Source: CAYXDR01 sp046498185
Lineage (GTDB): Bacteria > Desulfobacterota > DSM-4660 > Desulfatiglandales > Desulfatiglandaceae
Assembly (NCBI GenBank): GCA_046498185.1
Contig: JAWOBE010000237.1
Location: 1-16,204 of the forward strand
DNA length: 16,204 nt
Direction: 5' to 3'
Shown here: one piece after another, positions 13,372 to 16,204 of the stretch
Position numbering within the stretch: the first letter of the stretch is position 1
How the letters are laid out: every line of letters starts with the position of its first letter
Program-made: the position numbers and the translations under genes
The notes under the pieces: model-generated
Seen by the model: only the letters and a program-made list of their open reading frames with translations
Told to the model about the DNA's origin: nothing
Database searches by the model: none

Positions 13372-15261
13372 ATGCCATACGGCTATAATGGGAAGATATT
13401 ACATGTTAACCTCACTGATTCCAGTTGGAATGTCGAGGAGCCCACTGAAAGCTGGTACCGAACATACGTCGGGGGATCGGCTTTATCCGCCTATTATCTG
13501 CTCAAACACCTCAAGCCGGGGGGGGATCCACTTTCTCCGGAAAACATTCTGGTCTTTGCCTGCAGTGTGGTCACCGGCGCTCCCCTGTCAGGATTCAGCC
13601 GGTACACCGTAGCGGCCAAATCACCCTTGACCGGGGCCTTTGCGCGAACAGAAGCGGGTGGTTATTTCGGTCCCGAACTGAAATTCGCCGGATATGACGC
13701 CGTTGTAATCACCGGCAAATCGGCTGAACCGGTGTATTTGTATATCCACGACGGCGAAGTGGAGATCCGCGATGCAACGCATCTTTGGGGTTTGGATAAC
13801 TGGGAGACCCTGGAGACAATTCGGAAGGAATCGGGGGAAAAGATGGTGCGGGTCGCCTCCATCGGTCCTGCCGGAGAACGATTAATCCCCTTTGCCTGTG
13901 TTCAGAACGACCTGGAGCATTTCAACGGCCGGACGGGCATGGGGGCCGTCATGGGTTCCAAGAACCTGAAGGCCGTGGCCGCCAGGGGACGTAATAAACC
14001 GGAACTGGCTGATCCTGAAAAAGTAAAAGAAATCAGGAAATGGCACAACGAGCGCATCAAGGTCCATCCTCCCAACGTTGGATTGAGCAAAGTAGGAACA
14101 ACAGGGCTCATCAAGGGGCTCAATGACACCGGTATGCTTCCCTCCTACAATTTCCGGGAGGGCGTTTTTGAAGGGGCGGACAAAATCAACCACGAAGCCT
14201 ACCATAAAACCATATTTCATTCCGCGGGCACCTGCTATTCCTGTGCTGTAAGGTGTAAACGCAAGGTTTCGCTGGAGGATGAAAAGTACCCTTTAAACAA
14301 AAATTTCGGAGGCGCCGAGTACGAAACCCTCGCGGTTTTCGGTTCATTTTGCGGGGTGGACAACCTCCCGGCCATTGCCCGCGGCAACCAGCTTTGCAAT
14401 CTTTACGGCCTGGATACCATTTCCACCGGTTGCGTCATCGCCTTTGCCATGGAATGTTTTGAAAAGGGAATTCTCACCGAGGCGGATACAGGCGGAAGAT
14501 CCATCGCCTTCGGAGATGCCGATGCCTTGCTCTGGCTGATCGAAGAGATCGCCAACCGCCGTGGTATCGGGGAAACGCTTTCAAAAGGGGTGAAGCGAGC
14601 CGCGGAAATTATCGGGCGTGGTGCCGAAAAATACGCCTTTCACATCAAGGGGCAGGAACTCCCCATGCATGACGGCCGCGGTAAAACCGGCATGGCCATG
14701 GGTTTCGCGTTGGCGCCGACCGGCGCCGACCACGTGGAAACACCCCATGATGTGGCTTTCCAGGGGGACGGCGTGAGCAAACTCCATGCTCTCGGCATCT
14801 TTGATCCGATAAAACCTCTTGAGACAAATGAGGAGAAAGTCCGTTATTTTGTGAACGGCCAGAAAGCCTGGCAGCTCAATAATTGCTACGGCATCTGTAA
14901 TTTCTGTTCGGTTCCCATACATGCCATGACGTTTGATAAACTGGTGGAATCCGTACGGGCGATCACCGGATGGGACACGAGCTTATATGACATATTGAAA
15001 GTGTCCGAACGCGGAACAGTCATGGCCCGGGTGTTCAATTACCGCGAAGGCCTCGGCCCCGATGATGACCGGGTAATAAGACGTTGGCATGAGCCCATGC
15101 CGAACGGCCCGCTTAAAGGTGAGTCAATTGATCCGAAAGCGTTCGCAGAGGCGATCCGGCTTTACTATGAAATTTCCGGCTGGGATGAAAAGGGTCGCCC
15201 CACCCCGGGTAAATTAGTGGACTTAAACCTTGGATGGCTTGTTGATGAAGGTAACCGTTAA
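13372..15261 (+). CDS. Aldehyde:ferredoxin oxidoreductase family protein (tungsten AOR type), 629 aa
   Basis: Oxidises aldehydes to acids with ferredoxin as acceptor, using a bis-pterin tungsten cofactor and one [4Fe-4S] cluster; strictly anaerobic enzymes. The N-terminal domain carries GAPLSGFSRYTVAAKSPLTG (69-88) and FARTEAGGYFGPELKFAG (90-107). The cluster cysteines are C288, C291 and C295 (TCYSCAVRC), the same numbers as in the Pyrococcus furiosus enzyme, with the fourth in NNCYGICNFC (C505, C509 or C512). The stretch GRTGMGAVMGSKNLKAVA (187-203) is also typical. The ribosome-binding site CAGGAG lies 7 bases before the ATG. It overlaps the MoaD-like gene. The aldehyde substrate is not visible; the transporter nearby suggests it derives from an imported acid or alcohol. 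Confidence 0.95.
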   Translation: MPYGYNGKILHVNLTDSSWNVEEPTESWYRTYVGGSALSAYYLLKHLKPGGDPLSPENILVFACSVVTGAPLSGFSRYTVAAKSPLTGAFARTEAGGYFGPELKFAGYDAVVITGKSAEPVYLYIHDGEVEIRDATHLWGLDNWETLETIRKESGEKMVRVASIGPAGERLIPFACVQNDLEHFNGRTGMGAVMGSKNLKAVAARGRNKPELADPEKVKEIRKWHNERIKVHPPNVGLSKVGTTGLIKGLNDTGMLPSYNFREGVFEGADKINHEAYHKTIFHSAGTCYSCAVRCKRKVSLEDEKYPLNKNFGGAEYETLAVFGSFCGVDNLPAIARGNQLCNLYGLDTISTGCVIAFAMECFEKGILTEADTGGRSIAFGDADALLWLIEEIANRRGIGETLSKGVKRAAEIIGRGAEKYAFHIKGQELPMHDGRGKTGMAMGFALAPTGADHVETPHDVAFQGDGVSKLHALGIFDPIKPLETNEEKVRYFVNGQKAWQLNNCYGICNFCSVPIHAMTFDKLVESVRAITGWDTSLYDILKVSERGTVMARVFNYREGLGPDDDRVIRRWHEPMPNGPLKGESIDPKAFAEAIRLYYEISGWDEKGRPTPGKLVDLNLGWLVDEGNR

Positions 15262-15472
15262 ACACCTGGCGAAATTAAAGCGGGAAGGGGATAAAGATTT
15301 TATCGAGGTGGACTTGGCGTCAGAGGCAACGGTCATTGATCTTTTATCGCAACTCGGCATAGATCAGAACGACGTCGGCGTTTTGGTCGTGGATGGGACA
15401 CAGGCCACTTTCGATCAAAAATTGAAAGATCATAGCATCGTAACCATTATTCCGAATATTGGTGGAGGCTGA
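15245..15472 (+). CDS. MoaD/ThiS-like sulfur-carrier protein, 75 aa
   Basis: A ubiquitin-fold sulfur carrier ending in glycines: MKVTVKHLAKLKREGDKDF at the start and TIIPNIGGG at the end, the tail that is adenylated and thiocarboxylated in MoaD and ThiS. The ATG at 15245 is preferred over one at 15230 because similarity begins there; it overlaps the end of the AOR gene by 17 bases, so the two are probably coupled. A MoaD-like gene next to an AOR gene is a recurrent arrangement, and it likely provides the dithiolene sulfur of the pterin that AOR needs. No MoaE or MoeB gene is adjacent. The terminal GGG rather than GG is a small difference from the commonest form. Confidence 0.88.
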   Translation: MKVTVKHLAKLKREGDKDFIEVDLASEATVIDLLSQLGIDQNDVGVLVVDGTQATFDQKLKDHSIVTIIPNIGGG

Positions 15473-15566
15473 GGAAAAAACATAGGCTATTTGCCACGGT
15501 TTTTAAACACCCGATATTTAACAAATAATTATAAATTGTTTAAAAGATTAATAAAAGGAGAATACT

Positions 15567-16204
15567 ATGGAATTCGGATTTATTGGACTTGGCAACATGG
15601 GCGGCGGGCTGGCGAGAAATCTTATTCGCGCCGGAAAATCGGTTTTGGTGTTCGATCTCGACTCAGCTGCCATTGAAAAAACCCTGGCTGCAGGGGCAAC
15701 GGGTAAAGCCGCCGGGAATGCCAAGGAACTGGCTGGTTGCGATGTGGTGTTTACATCGCTTCCTCTTCCTTCACATATTGAATCGGTCATGCTGGGTGAT
15801 GACGGGTTGCTGAACGCTATGAAAGCCGGCTCAACCTATATTGACGTGAGCACCATCGACCCCAAAACAGCGCGCAAGGTTTCCGATGCATGCGAAGAAA
15901 AAAGCATCCGGTTTTTGGCCTGCCCGCTTGGGAAAAACCCCGCGGCCGCCGAGAAGGCCGAGGAGCCGATCTTTGCGGGCGGCAAAAAAGAGGTTTTCGA
16001 TGAAATGAAAGAGACCCTCCAGATTGTCGGAAACCCGGTCTATTATATGGGGGATGTTGAGGCGGCCGAAGCTTTCAAGCTCATCAGCAACATGGTCGGC
16101 ATGACCAATGTGGCTGTTCTTGGAGAAGGCATTCGTTTGGGTGAAAAAGCAGGTATAGCCCCGAAGCTTATGGCGGAACTGCTTGAAGAAACCGGAGGCA
16201 AGAG
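15567..16204 (+). CDS. Beta-hydroxyacid dehydrogenase family protein (HIBADH/GarR/YihU-like), 3' truncated by window edge
   Basis: An NAD(P)-dependent dehydrogenase of a 3-hydroxyacid or semialdehyde. The frame is open from the ATG to the window end; 212 residues are seen of about 290 usual. MEFGFIGLGNMGGGLARNL gives the dinucleotide fold (GLGNMG at 7-12), and the catalytic lysine is K171 (AFKLISNM), the position seen in tartronate-semialdehyde reductase. The substrate loop, normally DAPVSGG, reads ACPLGKNPAAAE (118-129). That is closer to the GRT/GRxP loop of sulfolactaldehyde/gamma-hydroxybutyrate-type reductases such as YihU than to GarR. Spacing to the MoaD-like gene is 94 bases with AAGGAG 6 bases before the ATG. 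It probably belongs to the same operon. Confidence 0.9.
   Translation, partial: MEFGFIGLGNMGGGLARNLIRAGKSVLVFDLDSAAIEKTLAAGATGKAAGNAKELAGCDVVFTSLPLPSHIESVMLGDDGLLNAMKAGSTYIDVSTIDPKTARKVSDACEEKSIRFLACPLGKNPAAAEKAEEPIFAGGKKEVFDEMKETLQIVGNPVYYMGDVEAAEAFKLISNMVGMTNVAVLGEGIRLGEKAGIAPKLMAELLEETGGK

Overview
The window looks like chromosomal DNA of a strictly anaerobic, Gram-negative bacterium, most likely a Desulfobacterota (former Deltaproteobacteria) relative of sulfate reducers. This rests on a tungsten-type aldehyde:ferredoxin oxidoreductase (AOR), a TRAP transporter, a TusA-like protein, a cytidylate-kinase-like/BON protein, a sigma-54-type promoter candidate and many short palindromic intergenic repeats. 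The assignment is inferred from gene content; no rRNA or marker gene is present. I found no tRNA, rRNA, CRISPR array, transposase or phage gene.

Left part (1-5037). The window opens inside an Fpg/MutM DNA glycosylase gene (+). Five minus-strand genes follow; read in their own direction they are a 64-aa CxxC protein, a TusA-like protein that has lost its catalytic cysteine, a single-domain response regulator, a cytidylate-kinase-like/BON fusion and a 68-aa protein. A 165-bp nested inverted-repeat element (MITE-like) sits inside this group, and a single-arm relative lies next to the glycosylase gene. A sigma-54-like promoter and a 16-bp palindrome at an enhancer-like distance precede the 64-aa gene. 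On the plus strand lies a Y-family polymerase-like gene (DinB fold) whose three catalytic acidic residues are all replaced, followed by a 12-bp tandem repeat.

Middle part (5038-8493). A two-domain NmrA-like SDR/DUF2867 protein and an IHF-alpha/HU-family DNA-binding protein are on the plus strand. A small exported protein with its own terminator is on the minus strand. REP-like hairpins with a GTGG/GTAG head occur in several intergenic gaps.

Right part (8494-16204). This is a catabolic locus. A Zn-dependent alcohol dehydrogenase (-) is divergent from a plus-strand operon: optional 39-aa leader, 89-aa two-helix membrane protein, TRAP binding protein DctP (Tat signal), DctQ, DctM, AOR, MoaD/ThiS-like sulfur carrier, and a beta-hydroxyacid dehydrogenase cut by the right edge. 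Both divergent promoters carry the same ATGAAACCGGTTTCAT-type operator across the expected transcription start, which suggests one LacI-type repressor controls both arms. The likely scheme is uptake of an organic (probably hydroxy-, sugar- or sulfonated) acid by the TRAP system, NAD(P)-linked oxidation by the two dehydrogenases, and ferredoxin-linked oxidation of an aldehyde by AOR, with the MoaD-like protein supplying sulfur for its pterin cofactor. The substrate cannot be read from the sequence.
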